Positions 63,971 to 64,000 of a DNA stretch of 64,000 nucleotides are shown piece by piece. Origin of the DNA: Hyposmocoma kahamanoa. Lineage: Eukaryota; Arthropoda; Insecta; Lepidoptera; Cosmopterigidae. The number at the start of each line of letters is the position of its first letter. Position 1 is the first letter of the stretch. A program made the translations under genes and the position numbers. Under the pieces are notes generated by a model. The model ran no database searches and was not told the origin of the DNA. It was given only the letters and a program-made list of their open reading frames with translations. The DNA is taken from the NCBI RefSeq assembly GCF_003589595.1, contig NW_020653726.1:19264817-19328816 (forward strand), written 5' to 3'.

Positions 63971-64000
63971 AACTATTTGAGTTATGCTTACCCGGCTTTT

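Noticed and set aside
1..64000. CRISPR arrays, operons, bacterial promoters or plasmid origins
   Set aside because: No regularly spaced repeats or bacterial gene structure; all signals are those of an insect genome.

Overview
The window looks like an AT-rich, gene-poor stretch of a moth or butterfly (Lepidoptera) genome. The evidence is the repeats themselves: tRNA-derived SINEs with TTA tails, retroposon 3' ends of the 'CTTACCACCAGG ... ATAAAAA' kind, Jockey-, CR1- and RTE-type LINE 3' ends, a D,D34D mariner and a Penelope-like element. I could not support a single intact host protein gene, tRNA or rRNA. All recognisable coding sequence belongs to mobile elements, and nearly all of it is broken.

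Layout: 0-5 kb holds LINE scraps, a repeat seen again near 27 kb, and a 5'-truncated Penelope-like element with reverse transcriptase and GIY-YIG parts (2950-4410). 5-11 kb holds a large fold-back, tRNA-related composite elements, a Jockey-type C-terminus and two hAT-type MITEs. 12-14 kb carries a 1.45-kb LTR-like element sitting in an older repeat; its inverted partner at 39.9-41.4 kb splits another repeat and has a perfect TACT target duplication. 14-22 kb is a mosaic of SINEs, MITEs and Penelope termini. 22.7-24.0 kb is a nearly complete but inactivated mariner. 24-39 kb contains SINEs, 600-bp MITEs, more hAT-type MITEs and a GC-rich poly(A) retroposon with an 18-bp target duplication. 42.7-48.3 kb has LINE 3' ends (CR1/Jockey-like, RTE) and a TTAA-flanked, piggyBac-type MITE. 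48-64 kb has large unassigned stretches plus further SINE, MITE, Penelope and LINE copies.

The commonest repeat, called RepA here (about 20 copies, 0.3 kb), is a target for later insertions. Six hAT-type MITEs share about 30-bp terminal inverted repeats, and four have exact 8-bp target duplications. Several nested insertions give relative ages: LTR-like element into RepA, LTR-like element into a repeat whose empty version lies at 51.3 kb, and a MITE into a repeat whose uninterrupted version lies at 1 kb. The window could be a large intron, an intergenic region or pericentromeric/W-like sequence; the sequence alone does not decide this. Family names given from memory are marked as such and no database search was possible.
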